Source of the DNA: Caldovatus sediminis
GTDB lineage: Bacteria; Pseudomonadota; Alphaproteobacteria; Acetobacterales; Acetobacteraceae
DNA: 64,000 nucleotides
Assembly: GCF_014644455.1 (NCBI RefSeq)
Contig: NZ_BMKS01000001.1
Span: 503,409-567,408 of the forward strand
Direction of reading: 5' to 3'
Shown: positions 17,579 through 27,334 of the stretch, in pieces
How positions within the stretch are numbered: the first letter of the stretch is position 1
Layout of the letters: every line of letters starts with the position of its first letter
Position numbers and translations under genes: made by a program
The notes under the pieces: model-generated
The model's database searches: none
What the model saw: the letters and a program-made list of their open reading frames with translations, nothing else
What the model was told of the DNA's origin: nothing

Positions 17579-18222
17579 CGGCGGAAGCCGAGGGCTTCAT
17601 CCGCGCCCACACCGCCGTCGCGCGCGCGCCGCTCGTGCCCGAGATCGCGCTGCACCTCGCCACCGAGATCACGCCGATCTGGCAGGCGACCGAGGCGTGG
17701 CTGTCGCGGGCGAACATCGCGCCGCCCTTCTGGGCCTTCGCCTGGCCCGGCGGGCAGGCGCTGGCGCGGCTGCTGCTGGACGAGCCCGCGCGCGTTGCCG
17801 GCAGGCGCGTCCTCGACTTCGCCGCCGGCTGCGGCATCGGCGCGATCGCCGCCGCCCGCGCCGGGGCGGCGCGGGTGGAGGCGGCCGACATCGATCCGCT
17901 CGCCATCGCCGCGGTGCGGCTCAACGCGGCGCTGAACGGCCTTCGCGTCGCGGTCGTCGCGGAGGACCTGGTCGGCGCCGCCTGCCGCTGGGACACGGTG
18001 CTCGCCGGCGATGTCTGCTACGAGGCGCCGATGGCGCGCCGCATCCTGCCCTGGCTGCGCGGCCTCGCCGCCGCCGGCGCCGAGGTGCTGCTCGCCGATC
18101 CCGGCCGCGCCTACCTGCCGCGCGAGGGGCTGGCGCCGGTGCGCCGCTTCCTCGTGCCGACGACGCGCGAGCTGGAGGACCGCGAGGAGCGCGCGGTCAC
18201 GATCCACCGCCTGCTGCCCTGA
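17575..18222 (+). CDS. METTL20/ETFB-type lysine methyltransferase (class I SAM-dependent)
   Basis: 215-residue seven-beta-strand methyltransferase. Seen: P-P-F-W-A-F-A-W-P-G-G-Q-A near residue 43, motif I V-L-D-F-A-A-G-C-G-I-G near 77, acidic D-I-D-P near 105 and the post-II motif G-D-V-C-Y, which fits the DxxY signature of the MTF16 lysine methyltransferases. The family relative in animals and some alphaproteobacteria methylates lysines of the electron transfer flavoprotein beta subunit; that activity here is inferred from family. GTG start overlaps the ubiA stop by 4 nt. Alternative: a small-molecule N-methyltransferase of the same superfamily. Confidence 0.8.
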   Translation: MTAEAEGFIRAHTAVARAPLVPEIALHLATEITPIWQATEAWLSRANIAPPFWAFAWPGGQALARLLLDEPARVAGRRVLDFAAGCGIGAIAAARAGAARVEAADIDPLAIAAVRLNAALNGLRVAVVAEDLVGAACRWDTVLAGDVCYEAPMARRILPWLRGLAAAGAEVLLADPGRAYLPREGLAPVRRFLVPTTRELEDREERAVTIHRLLP

Positions 18223-18234
18223 GGGCCGGCCGCG

Positions 18235-18984
18235 TCAGATCACGATCCCGCCGTCCACGTGCAGCATCTGCCCGGTGACGTAGCCCGCGCCCGGCGAGGC
18301 GAGGAAGGCGACGGCGTGCGCCACCTCCTCCGGCGTGCCGAGGCGGCGCAGCGGGATGCGCGCGAGCGTCGCCTCCCACTGCGCGGCGCTCAGCGCCGCG
18401 TGCGCGCCCGGGTCCTTGCGCGTGTAGCCGGGCACCACGGCGTTCACCGTGACGGCCGGCGCCCACTCGATCGCCAGCGCCTTCACCAGCGCCTCCACCG
18501 CCGCCTTGGCCGCGGCGGAGGCCGGGAAGGTCGGGGTGTCGCTGCGGAAGAGGTGGGCGACGAAGGAGGAGACGGCGATCAGCCGCGGATCGCGCCCCGC
18601 CGCCAGGTGCGGCCGCGCGGCGCGGGCGAGGCGCAGGAAGGCCCAGGCGATGGCGTCCTGGCTGCGGGCGAAGTCGGCGTCCGCCAGGCGCTCGACCGGC
18701 GTGCGGTCGGCGAAGCCGGCGTTGGAGACCAGCACGTCCAGCCCGCCCAGCGCCGCGGCCGCCTGCTCGACCAGCCGCGCCGGGGCGTCGGGCGCGGCGA
18801 GGTCGGCGAGCAGCACCACGGCCTCGCCCCCGCGCTCGCGCACCGCCGCGGCGGTGCGCTCCGCGCCGTCCCGGTTGGCGCGGGTGTGGACGGCGATCGC
18901 GGCGCCGGAAGCGGCCAGCGCGCGGCAGGCGGCGGCGCCGATGCCGCTGGCGGCGCCGGTCACGAGGATCTTGCGTTCGGTCAT
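18235..18984 (-). CDS. SDR-family oxidoreductase lacking the canonical catalytic tyrosine
   Basis: 249-residue classical short-chain dehydrogenase fold. The N-terminal cofactor motif T-G-A-A-S-G-I-G is at 9-16, N-A-G at 88-90, and paired serines at 139-140. The Y-x-x-x-K motif is changed: the lysine is K160 but the residue four before it is S156 (F-P-A-S-A-A-A-K), and no tyrosine lies between 140 and 160. F153 and three extra residues sit where Tyr is expected. The C-terminal V-D-G-G pattern is intact. It may be a reductase subfamily with another acid residue, or a non-catalytic binder. Convergent with the methyltransferase gene (12-nt gap). Confidence 0.82.
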   Translation of the reverse strand: MTERKILVTGAASGIGAAACRALAASGAAIAVHTRANRDGAERTAAAVRERGGEAVVLLADLAAPDAPARLVEQAAAALGGLDVLVSNAGFADRTPVERLADADFARSQDAIAWAFLRLARAARPHLAAGRDPRLIAVSSFVAHLFRSDTPTFPASAAAKAAVEALVKALAIEWAPAVTVNAVVPGYTRKDPGAHAALSAAQWEATLARIPLRRLGTPEEVAHAVAFLASPGAGYVTGQMLHVDGGIVI

Positions 18985-19153
18985 GGTTCCCTGTCCGGCG
19001 GGGCGCGCCATCATGGGCCGGCGGCGCCGCTCGCCACAACCGGTCCGGCGGCGCGGCATCCCGCCGTGTCGCGGGACCCGCGCGCAGCCCCGGTTGCGCC
19101 CGCGGCGCACGGCCCGCATGCTCCCTCGCCGGTCCGGCCAGGGGGATTCGCGC

Positions 19154-20164
19154 GTGACGCTGGCGGTGCTCGAGCCCGAGGGGCTCTATCCCGACACCCG
19201 ACTCGAGCAGGAGGTGATGGGCCCCTCGGTCCGCATCCTCCGCGGCAACGCCCGCGCGAGCCTCGCCGAGCTGCCCGACGCCCTCTGCGAGCAGGCCGAC
19301 GGGCTGATGACGCTGCGCATGGCGGTGCCGGGCGATCAGCTCGCGCGCTTCCCGCGCCTGAAGGTCGTGGTGCGCATGGGCGTCGGCTACGACCGCGTGG
19401 ACCGCGCCGCCTGCGCCGCGCGCGGCATCACCGTCTGCAACGTGCCGGACTACGGCACGCAGGAGGTGGCGGAGTTCGCCCTCCTGCTCGCGATGGCGCT
19501 GCGCCGCGGCCTGCTGCTCTACCACGACACCCAGCGCGCCGACCCGCCGGCGCCCTGGGGCGTGATGCCCTCGCCGCTGGTGCGGCGGCTGGAGGCGCAG
19601 ACCTTCGGCATCCTCGGCCTCGGCCGCATCGGCACGGCGGCGGCGCTGCGCGCCAGGGCGATGGGCTTCCGCGTCGCCTTCTTCGACCCCCACCTGCCCA
19701 ACGGCGCCGACCGCGCGATCGGGGTCCACCGCGCGCGCACGCTCGAGGAGCTGCTCGCGCAGTCCGACGTGCTCTCGATCCACACGCCGCTGACGCGCGC
19801 GACGCGCGGCCTGATCGGGGAGCGGGAGCTGCGCCTGCTGCCGCGCGGCGCGGTGGTGGTGAACACGGCGCGCGGCCCGATCCTCGACCTCGACGCGCTG
19901 GAGCGGGCGCTGCGCGACGGCCACCTCGCCGGCGCCGGTCTCGACGTGGTCCCGGAGGAGCCGCCGCGCGAGCCGCTGCCCGCGCTGCTGCGGGCCTACC
20001 GCGCGCGGGAGCCCTGGCTGGCGGGGCGGCTCGTCGTCACCCCGCACATCGCCTTCCACACGCCCGAGGCGTGGGAGGACATCCGCCGCAAGAGCGCGGA
20101 GACGATGCGCGACGTGCTGGTGGAGGGGAAGCGGACGAACGTCATCCCGCCGGAGGCGGAATGA
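19154..20164 (+). CDS. D-isomer-specific 2-hydroxyacid dehydrogenase
   Basis: 336-residue NAD-dependent dehydrogenase (D-lactate/phosphoglycerate/CtBP group). Seen: substrate-site V-V-R-M-G-V-G-Y-D-R, N-V-P-D-Y-G-T-Q-E-V-A-E, the Rossmann motif G-I-L-G-L-G-R-I-G near 155, catalytic Arg in N-T-A-R-G-P, the Glu in V-V-P-E-E-P, and the His in T-P-H-I-A-F-H near 295. These are the R/E/H catalytic set. The 'N-V-P-D-Y' form and insert near 260 resemble C-terminal-binding-protein-like dehydrogenases. GTG start at 19154, where homology begins. Divergent from the SDR gene; substrate not predictable. Confidence 0.88.
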   Translation: MTLAVLEPEGLYPDTRLEQEVMGPSVRILRGNARASLAELPDALCEQADGLMTLRMAVPGDQLARFPRLKVVVRMGVGYDRVDRAACAARGITVCNVPDYGTQEVAEFALLLAMALRRGLLLYHDTQRADPPAPWGVMPSPLVRRLEAQTFGILGLGRIGTAAALRARAMGFRVAFFDPHLPNGADRAIGVHRARTLEELLAQSDVLSIHTPLTRATRGLIGERELRLLPRGAVVVNTARGPILDLDALERALRDGHLAGAGLDVVPEEPPREPLPALLRAYRAREPWLAGRLVVTPHIAFHTPEAWEDIRRKSAETMRDVLVEGKRTNVIPPEAE

Positions 20165-20275
20165 GGGGACCCGCCTGATCCGCCGGCCCGCCCCCGCCTC
20201 GGCTGGCCTGCCGCTGCGGCGTCGGGCAAGATTCGCCGCCACCGGACCCGCATCGCCCTGCCGGAGCACGCCGCC

Positions 20276-21334
20276 ATGCGCCGCCGCGCCCTGCTCGCCT
20301 CGCCCCTGCTCGCCGCGCCGCTCGCCGGCGGAACGGTCCCGTCCGCCTCCGCGCAGCCCGCGCCGCGGCTGGCGACCGAGGAGTTCATGGTCCCCGCCGG
20401 CGATCCGGGGATCGAGCTGTTCGTGCGCAACAAGCGCCCGGAGGGCGACGCGGCGCCGGCGCGGCCGGACCGCACGGTGCTGTTCGTGCACGGCGCGACC
20501 TACCCGGCGCACACCGCCTTCGACCTGCCGCTCGGCGGCCTCTCCTGGATGGACTACATCGCGAGCCGCGGCTTCGACGTCTGGTGCATGGACATCCGGG
20601 GCTACGGCCGCTCGACCCGGCCGCCGGAGATGGCGCGGCCGCCCTCGGAGAACCCGCCCCTGGTGCGCGGCGAGACGGCGCTCTCCGACATCGCGGCCGT
20701 CGCCGCCTTCATCCGCGGGCGCCGCGGCCTGCCGCGCATCGTGCACATGGGCTGGTCCTGGGGCACCGCGCTGATGGGACGGTTCGCGGCGGAGAACCCG
20801 ACGCTGGTCGAGCGCCTGGTGCTCTACGCCCCGCTCTGGATCCGCCAGACGCCGAGCCTGGTGCAGCCGGGGCCGGGCGGCCTCGGCGCCTACCGCACGG
20901 TGACGCAGGCGCAGGCGCGCGAGCGCTGGCTCAGCGGCGTTCCGGAGGAGAAGAAGGCGGCGCTGATCCCGGCCGGCTGGTTCGAGCACTGGGCCGGTGT
21001 CACCTGGGCGACCGATCCGGAGGGGCTGCGGCGGAACCCGCCCGTGCTCCGCGCGCCCAACGGCGTGCTGCAGGACAGCCAGGAGTTCTGGTCCGCGGGC
21101 CGGCCCTGGTACGACCCGTCGAGGATCACCGCGCCGACCCTGCTGGTGCTCGGCGAGTGGGACCGCGACACGCCGCTCTCCATGGCGAGCACGCTGTTCC
21201 CGCTGCTGACCGCCGCCCCCGCCAAGCGCCTGGTCGTCCTCGGCGAGGGCACGCACACGATGCTCATGGAGCGCAACCGCGCCGCGCTGTTCCAGGCGGT
21301 GCAGGTGTTCCTGGAGGAGCAGATCGGCACCTGA
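20276..21334 (+). CDS. Secreted alpha/beta hydrolase
   Basis: 352-residue hydrolase. Residues 1-26 form a signal peptide beginning M-R-R-R, ending S-A-S-A, so export by Sec (a Tat route is possible from the Arg run but there is no clear twin-arginine motif context). The fold is visible from L-F-V-H-G near 70 (oxyanion region), the nucleophile elbow G-W-S-W-G near 160, an acid at D in L-G-E-W-D-R-D-T-P near 300, and the His in E-G-T-H-T near 328. Substrate unknown. It is convergent with the histidine kinase gene (50 nt). Confidence 0.85.
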   Translation: MRRRALLASPLLAAPLAGGTVPSASAQPAPRLATEEFMVPAGDPGIELFVRNKRPEGDAAPARPDRTVLFVHGATYPAHTAFDLPLGGLSWMDYIASRGFDVWCMDIRGYGRSTRPPEMARPPSENPPLVRGETALSDIAAVAAFIRGRRGLPRIVHMGWSWGTALMGRFAAENPTLVERLVLYAPLWIRQTPSLVQPGPGGLGAYRTVTQAQARERWLSGVPEEKKAALIPAGWFEHWAGVTWATDPEGLRRNPPVLRAPNGVLQDSQEFWSAGRPWYDPSRITAPTLLVLGEWDRDTPLSMASTLFPLLTAAPAKRLVVLGEGTHTMLMERNRAALFQAVQVFLEEQIGT

Positions 21335-21384
21335 CGGCCGCGGCGGCCCGGGCGGCGCCGTTCCCGGCCGGCCCCGATCCCCCC

Positions 21385-23508
21385 CTATCGGCCGCCGACC
21401 GGCTCGGGCGGCGCACGCCGCCGCGCCGCCGCGGGCGCCGGGTCGGGCGCCGGCAGGCTGAGGACGAAGGTCGCCCCGCCGCCCGGCGTCTCCTCCGCGC
21501 GCATCGCGCCGCCATGCGTCCCCGCCACGGCCCGGCAGAGGGCGAGCCCGACGCCGGTCCCCACCCCGTCCGGCTTGGTGGTGAAGAACGGGTCGAAGAC
21601 GCGCTCGCGCAGCTCGGGCGGGATGCCCGGCCCGTTGTCGGCCACCCGAAGCTCGATCGCCCCCGCGACGCGCCGGGCGGAGATCGCGAGGCGCCGCGGG
21701 CGGTCCGGCGCGGTGCCGCCGGCCCCGGCCGCCGCCGCGGCGCCCTGGCCGCCGATCCCCTCGAGCGCGTGCTGGGCGTTGGCGACCAGGTTCGCCACCA
21801 CATGCGCGATCTGGTCGGGATCGCCGCGCAGCTCCGGCAGGTCCTCGGGCAGGTCGAGCGCGAGCGCGATGCCCGCCGCGTCCAGCCCGTAGCCCGCGAG
21901 GTCGAGCCCCGCCCGCACCGCCTGCGCGAGGTCGAGCCGCTCGCGCCGCTGCGCCCGGCGCCGCGCGCTCGCCATCAGGCTGGCGACGATGCGGCCGCAG
22001 CGCTGCGCCGCCTCGCGCACCGCCTCGGCGCGCGCGGCGAGCGGCGTGCCCTCGGCCTCCTCGGCGAGCAGCAGCGCCTGGGCGGCGACGACGGCGAGCG
22101 GGTTGTTGATCTCGTGCGCGACGCCGGCGAGGAGGGAGGCTGTGGTGGAGAGCTGCTCGGCCCGGCGCAGCGCGTCGCGCTGGGCGCGGCGGGCGCGCTC
22201 GGCCTCGTGGCGCGCGGTGACGTCGGTGTAGGTGGAGACCAGGCAGCCGTCCGGCAGGCGGCGGCGGCGGATCTCCAGGCACACCCCGTCGGAGCGCAGG
22301 TCCTCCTCGACCGAATCCGTCGCGCCGAGGAGGCGCGCGACGCGCTCGGCGACGAGGGTCTCGAGGTCGGCGCCGCGCCGGTCGTGGCCGGAGAGGATTC
22401 CGCGCGCGAGGCGGTGGCGCACGAAGGCCTCGATCGGCGTGCCGGGGCGTGCGAATTCGGCGGGGAAGCCGAACAGGTCGAGGAAGCCCCTGTTGCACAG
22501 GATCAGCCGGCCCTCGGGGTCCACGATGCTCACCCCGTCGCCGATGCTGGAGAGGATGGTCTCGAGCTGCGTCGTGCGCCGCGCCAGTTCCTCCTCGCGC
22601 GCCTTCAGCTCGGTGAGGTCGCGCATGAACACGGCGAAGCCCTCGATGCTGCCGTCGTCGGCGCGCTTCGGGGCGAAGACCCAGGTGATGTACTTCGGCC
22701 CGCTCCGGCGGTACCGGATCCAGCCCTCCTCCTTCACCGTCTCGCCGGCGAGGGCGCGGTGGGCGAGCGGGTCGAGCCGGCGCTTCACCTCGGGGCCGAC
22801 CAGCTCCTCGGTGGTCAGGCCGATGATCTCCTCCGCCCTGCGGCCGGCGAACTCGGCGAATTCGCGGTTGACGAAGCGGTAGCGGAAGTCGCGGCCGACC
22901 AGGCAGATGCGCGCGGGGATCGCGTCCAGGATCTCCTCGAGCTGGCGGCCGCGCCGTTCCAGCTCCTCCTGGCGCTCCTTCGCCTCGGTGAGGTCGCGGG
23001 TGATCACCATGTAGGCGCCGATGGTGCCGCGCGGGCCGAGCACGGGGGCGTAGATCCGGTCCACGAAGCGCCGGCGCGGCGGGGCGGCCGGGTCCCTGCG
23101 GTCGAGGTACTGGATCCAGCCCTGCCAGCGATGCGTCTCGCCGGCGAGGGCGCGGCGGCCGAGCGGGGCGATGCGCCGCGCCGTGGCGCGGCCGAGCATG
23201 TCCGCCACGGTCGTGCCGATGATCTCCTCGCGCGGCAGGCCGAGGAAGGCGCACATCTCGGCGTTGACGTAGATGTGCCGGCGCCGGCGGTCCATCACCG
23301 CGATGCGCACCGGCGCGGCGTCGAGCACCGCGGCCAGGGTGCCGGGATCGAAGCGCGGCAGCGGCGCCAGGCGCGCCGGGCCGCCCCCGCCCCGCCTCGC
23401 GGCGGGCGCCGGGGAGGCCGCGCGCGAGGCGCCGCGGCGCGACGGCTCGCCGCCCTTCCGCCCCGCGGCGGCGCGGCGGTCAGCGCTCGGCCGCCGGGTC
23501 GAAGACAT
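21385..23508 (-). CDS. Cytosolic PAS-domain sensor histidine kinase
   Basis: 707 residues. After a disordered Arg/Ala-rich N-terminus come three PAS domains (about 55-175, 190-300, 313-435), the first two ending in the PAC-type R-D-L-T-E. HisKA follows with the phospho-acceptor H465 in A-G-V-A-H-E-I-N-N-P. The HATPase part has N-L-V-A-N-A-Q-H-A-L, A-D-N-G-P-G-I-P, F-F-T-T-K-P and G-T-G-V-G-L-A. No membrane segment, so it senses an intracellular cue, perhaps through PAS-bound cofactors. It is the second gene of a two-component operon; its first 29 nt overlap the end of the response regulator gene. Confidence 0.93.
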   Translation of the reverse strand: MSSTRRPSADRRAAAGRKGGEPSRRGASRAASPAPAARRGGGGPARLAPLPRFDPGTLAAVLDAAPVRIAVMDRRRRHIYVNAEMCAFLGLPREEIIGTTVADMLGRATARRIAPLGRRALAGETHRWQGWIQYLDRRDPAAPPRRRFVDRIYAPVLGPRGTIGAYMVITRDLTEAKERQEELERRGRQLEEILDAIPARICLVGRDFRYRFVNREFAEFAGRRAEEIIGLTTEELVGPEVKRRLDPLAHRALAGETVKEEGWIRYRRSGPKYITWVFAPKRADDGSIEGFAVFMRDLTELKAREEELARRTTQLETILSSIGDGVSIVDPEGRLILCNRGFLDLFGFPAEFARPGTPIEAFVRHRLARGILSGHDRRGADLETLVAERVARLLGATDSVEEDLRSDGVCLEIRRRRLPDGCLVSTYTDVTARHEAERARRAQRDALRRAEQLSTTASLLAGVAHEINNPLAVVAAQALLLAEEAEGTPLAARAEAVREAAQRCGRIVASLMASARRRAQRRERLDLAQAVRAGLDLAGYGLDAAGIALALDLPEDLPELRGDPDQIAHVVANLVANAQHALEGIGGQGAAAAAGAGGTAPDRPRRLAISARRVAGAIELRVADNGPGIPPELRERVFDPFFTTKPDGVGTGVGLALCRAVAGTHGGAMRAEETPGGGATFVLSLPAPDPAPAAARRRAPPEPVGGR

Positions 23509-24256
23509 AGCCCGCGCCCCGCACGGTCTTGATCACGCTCGGCTGGTCCGGGATGGCCTCGATCTTGCGCCGGATCCGCGCGATGCGGACGTCGATCGAG
23601 CGGTCGAAATGCTCCTCCCCGCGGGGGTGCGCGAGTTCGAGCAGCGTCTCGCGGCTCAGCACCCGCCCCGGGCGCTCGGCGAAGGCGCGCAGCAGGGCGA
23701 ACTCGCTCGGCCCGAGCGGGATCTCGTTGCCGTCCGCGCCGATGAGCCGCCGCGCGTCGAGGTCGAGCTGCGTGCGCCCCATGCGGATGCGGCGCGTGGC
23801 GCCCGCCTGCGCCGCGGCGCCGCCCCGGGCGCCGGACGGCGCGGCCGCCGCCGCGGCCTGCTGCGCCGCCTGGCGCGCCGTCTCGCGCCGGCGCAGCACG
23901 GCGCGGAGCCGCGCGAGCAGCTCGCGCAGGTCGGCGGGCTTGGCCACGTAGTCGTCCGCCCCGACCTCCAGCCCGACGACGCGGTCCACGACGTCGCCCG
24001 CGGCGGTCAGCATCACGATGCCGATGTCGCCGAACTCGCCGCCGCGCAGCGAGCGGGCTATGGCGAGCCCGTCCTCGCCGGGCATGGCGATGTCGAGCAG
24101 GACGATGTCGGCCGGGCGCTCGCGCAGCGCCGCGCGCATCCGCTCGCCGCTCTCCACGCAGCGCACGGCGAACCCGTGCCGGGCGAGGTACTCGCCGACG
24201 GCGTCGCGGAGGGCCTTCTCGTCGTCCACGACGACGATCTCCGGCTGGTCGGCCAT
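23480..24256 (-). CDS. OmpR/PhoB-family response regulator
   Basis: 258 residues. The receiver domain has acidic pair D11-D12, phospho-acceptor D55 in L-L-D-I-A-M-P, T84, and K106 in Y-V-A-K-P. A long Ala/Gln/Gly-rich linker (about 125-155) joins it to a C-terminal winged helix with the signature K-T-V-R-G-A-G-Y-V-F. The linker is longer than usual for OmpR proteins. The start at 24256 fits the receiver; the frame stays open upstream. Partner of the PAS kinase that overlaps its 3' end. Its own promoter and probable operators lie in 24257-24707, shared with the divergent dehydratase gene. Confidence 0.93.
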   Translation of the reverse strand: MADQPEIVVVDDEKALRDAVGEYLARHGFAVRCVESGERMRAALRERPADIVLLDIAMPGEDGLAIARSLRGGEFGDIGIVMLTAAGDVVDRVVGLEVGADDYVAKPADLRELLARLRAVLRRRETARQAAQQAAAAAAPSGARGGAAAQAGATRRIRMGRTQLDLDARRLIGADGNEIPLGPSEFALLRAFAERPGRVLSRETLLELAHPRGEEHFDRSIDVRIARIRRKIEAIPDQPSVIKTVRGAGYVFDPAAER

Positions 24257-24707
24257 GCGACTCCCTCCGCCTCGTGTCGCCGTCCCGCCCCGCCCGGGGG
24301 CGGCCCGGGCCGGGCGTCCGAAACAGATGCAACAATTCGCGAAACGGGCGCAATAGCCGGCGCCCGGGCGCCGAACGAAGCCGCGAATTGCGCCCTTCCG
24401 CAAGGCGCGATCGCGCGACGCCGGGTCCGGAACGACGACACCGCCGCCCGCGCTGCAACGCGGCGCGGGGCGCGTTGCGCGCGGCGTCCGGCTCCGCGCC
24501 GCCCGGGCGGGGCGGAAGGCGACCCGGCCTTCGCCTTCCCCGCGGGCGGCGTGGCCGCGGCGCGCCCGGTCCGGCAGGGCGGGGTGGACGGCAGGGCGGT
24601 GGCGGATCGCGGCATCAGGCGGGAGGCGACCGGCGGCGAGGGGCGCGGCGTTGACAGGGGCCGGCGCGCCCACCCAGGCTTCCGGCCGACAGGAAGGGGT
24701 GTCCGAC
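24257..24707. promoter_or_regulatory. Divergent intergenic region with nested inverted repeats
   Basis: 450 nt between the response regulator and the dehydratase. Several exact inverted repeats interlock: caattcgcg (24333-24341) with cgcgaattg (24382-24390), gggcgcaat (24346-24354) with attgcgccc (24387-24395), and a 16-nt perfect palindrome at 24358-24373. The two right arms overlap by four bases, so only one pairing can form at a time, which would suit alternate structures or adjacent dimer sites. The region has somewhat more A+T around 24320-24345. No ORF is convincing. GGAAGGGG at 24692-24699 is the ribosome-binding site of the dehydratase. Confidence 0.6.
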
Positions 24708-26498
24708 ATGGCCGGTTCCGACCAGACGCAGAAGCCGTTCCGGCTGCGCAGCCAGCGCTGGTTCGACGACCCGGAAGACCCGGGCATGACGGCGCTCTAC
24801 GTCGAGCGCTACCTGAACTTCGGCCTGACGCGGGGCGAGCTGCAGTCCGGCAAGCCGATCATCGGCATCGCCCAGACCGGCAGCGACATCGCCCCCTGCA
24901 ACCGCCACCACCTCGACCTGGCGCAGCGGATCAGGGAGGGCGTGCGCGAGGCCGGCGGCGTCGCGCTCGAATTCCCCATCCACCCGATCCAGGAGACCGG
25001 CAAGCGGCCGACCGCGGCGCTCGACCGCAACCTCGCCTACCTCTCGCTGGTCGAGGTGCTGCACGGCTACCCGCTCGACGGCGTGGTGCTGACCACGGGC
25101 TGCGACAAGACCACCCCCGCCTGCCTGATGGGCGCGGCGACGGTGAACATCCCGGCGATCGTGCTCTCCGGCGGGCCGATGCTGGACGGGCACTACAAGG
25201 GCCGCCTCACCGGCTCCGGCACCATCGTCTGGGAGGCGAGGAAGCGCCTCGCCGCCGGCGAGCTGGACTACGAGGGCTTCATGGAGCTGGTGGCCTCCAG
25301 CGCCACCAGCATCGGCCACTGCAACACCATGGGCACGGCGCTCTCGATGAACTCGCTCGCCGAGGCGCTGGGGATGAGCCTGCCGGGCTGCGCCGCCATC
25401 CCCGCCCCGTACCGCGAGCGCGGGCAGATGGCCTACGCGACGGGGCGGCGCATCGTCGAGATGGTGCGCGCCAACCTGCGCCCCTCCGACATCATGACGC
25501 GCGAGGCCTTCGAGAACGCGATCGTGGTGGCGAGCGCGATCGGCGCCAGCACCAACTGCCCGCCGCACATCATCGCCATCGCCCGCCACATGGGGGTGGA
25601 GCTCGCGATCGAGGACTGGGACCGCATCGGCCACGACATCCCGCTGCTGGTGGACTGCCAGCCGGCGGGCCGCTTCCTCGGCGAGGCCTTCCACCGCGCC
25701 GGCGGCGTGCCGGCGGTGATGCGCGAGCTGCTGCGCGCGGGCAGGCTGCACGGCGGCGCGATGACGGTGACCGGGCGGACGGTCGCGGAGAACCTGGCGC
25801 ACGTCGGGGAGCCGGACCGCGAGGTGATCCGCCCCTATGGCCGCCCGCTGAAGGAGCGCGCCGGGTTCATGGTGCTCGCCGGCAACATCTTCGACAACGC
25901 GGTGATGAAGGTGAGCGTGATCGACGAGGCCTTCCGCCGCCGCTTCCTCTCCGACCCGCCCGACGTGTTCGAGGGCAAGGTCGTGGTGTTCGAGGGGCCG
26001 GAGGACTACCACGACCGCATCGAGGACCCGAGCCTCGGCATCGACGAGCGCACCGTGCTGGTGATCCGCAACTGCGGCCCCGTCGGCTATCCCGGCAGCG
26101 CCGAGGTGGTGAACATGCAGCCGCCGGCGGCGCTGATCAGAGCCGGCGTCGAGGCGCTGCCGACCATGGGCGACGGGCGGCAGAGCGGCACCTCCGGCAG
26201 CCCCTCGATCCTCAACGTCACGCCGGAGGCGGCGGTGGGCGGCGGGCTCGCGCTGCTGCGGACCGGCGATCCGATCCGCATCGATCTCAGGGCGCGCCGC
26301 GTGGACGTGCTGATCCCCGAGGCCGAGCTGGAGGCGCGCCGGCGGGCCTGGAGGCCGCCGCAGCTCCTCAACAAGACGCCGTGGGAGGAGATCTTCCGCG
26401 GCATGGTCGGCCAGCTCGGCCGCGGCATGTGCCTGGAGCCGGCGACGATGTACCTCAACATCCTCGAGACGCGCGGCGAGAGCCGGCACAACCACTGA
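24708..26498 (+). CDS. IlvD/Edd-family sugar-acid dehydratase
   Basis: 596-residue Fe-S dehydratase. Cluster ligands C64, C132 and C205 are in A-P-C-N-R-H-H, T-G-C-D-K-T-T-P-A-C and G-H-C-N-T-M-G; K134 next to C132 is the carbamylated lysine of the family. C-terminal S-G-T-S-G-S-P-S-I-L-N is also typical. The family includes dihydroxyacid dehydratase (IlvD), phosphogluconate dehydratase (Edd) and pentonate/hexonate dehydratases; the T-G-S-D-I-x-P-C-N-R-H form and the downstream SDR and FAH genes favour an aldonate substrate giving a 2-keto-3-deoxy acid. ATG 24708 chosen over GTG 24699 because it is better spaced from the RBS. First gene of a likely four-gene operon. Confidence 0.88.
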   Translation: MAGSDQTQKPFRLRSQRWFDDPEDPGMTALYVERYLNFGLTRGELQSGKPIIGIAQTGSDIAPCNRHHLDLAQRIREGVREAGGVALEFPIHPIQETGKRPTAALDRNLAYLSLVEVLHGYPLDGVVLTTGCDKTTPACLMGAATVNIPAIVLSGGPMLDGHYKGRLTGSGTIVWEARKRLAAGELDYEGFMELVASSATSIGHCNTMGTALSMNSLAEALGMSLPGCAAIPAPYRERGQMAYATGRRIVEMVRANLRPSDIMTREAFENAIVVASAIGASTNCPPHIIAIARHMGVELAIEDWDRIGHDIPLLVDCQPAGRFLGEAFHRAGGVPAVMRELLRAGRLHGGAMTVTGRTVAENLAHVGEPDREVIRPYGRPLKERAGFMVLAGNIFDNAVMKVSVIDEAFRRRFLSDPPDVFEGKVVVFEGPEDYHDRIEDPSLGIDERTVLVIRNCGPVGYPGSAEVVNMQPPAALIRAGVEALPTMGDGRQSGTSGSPSILNVTPEAAVGGGLALLRTGDPIRIDLRARRVDVLIPEAELEARRRAWRPPQLLNKTPWEEIFRGMVGQLGRGMCLEPATMYLNILETRGESRHNH

Positions 26499-26503
26499 GT
26501 TGA

Positions 26504-27310
<807 letters not shown>

Positions 27311-27334
27311 CCCGAACCGAGGGGGACCGAACGG

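Noticed and set aside
18197-23254. A 1685-codon minus-strand open frame
   Set aside because: It runs antisense or out of frame across SDR, dehydrogenase, hydrolase and kinase genes whose motifs are intact. Long shadow frames are expected at this GC content.
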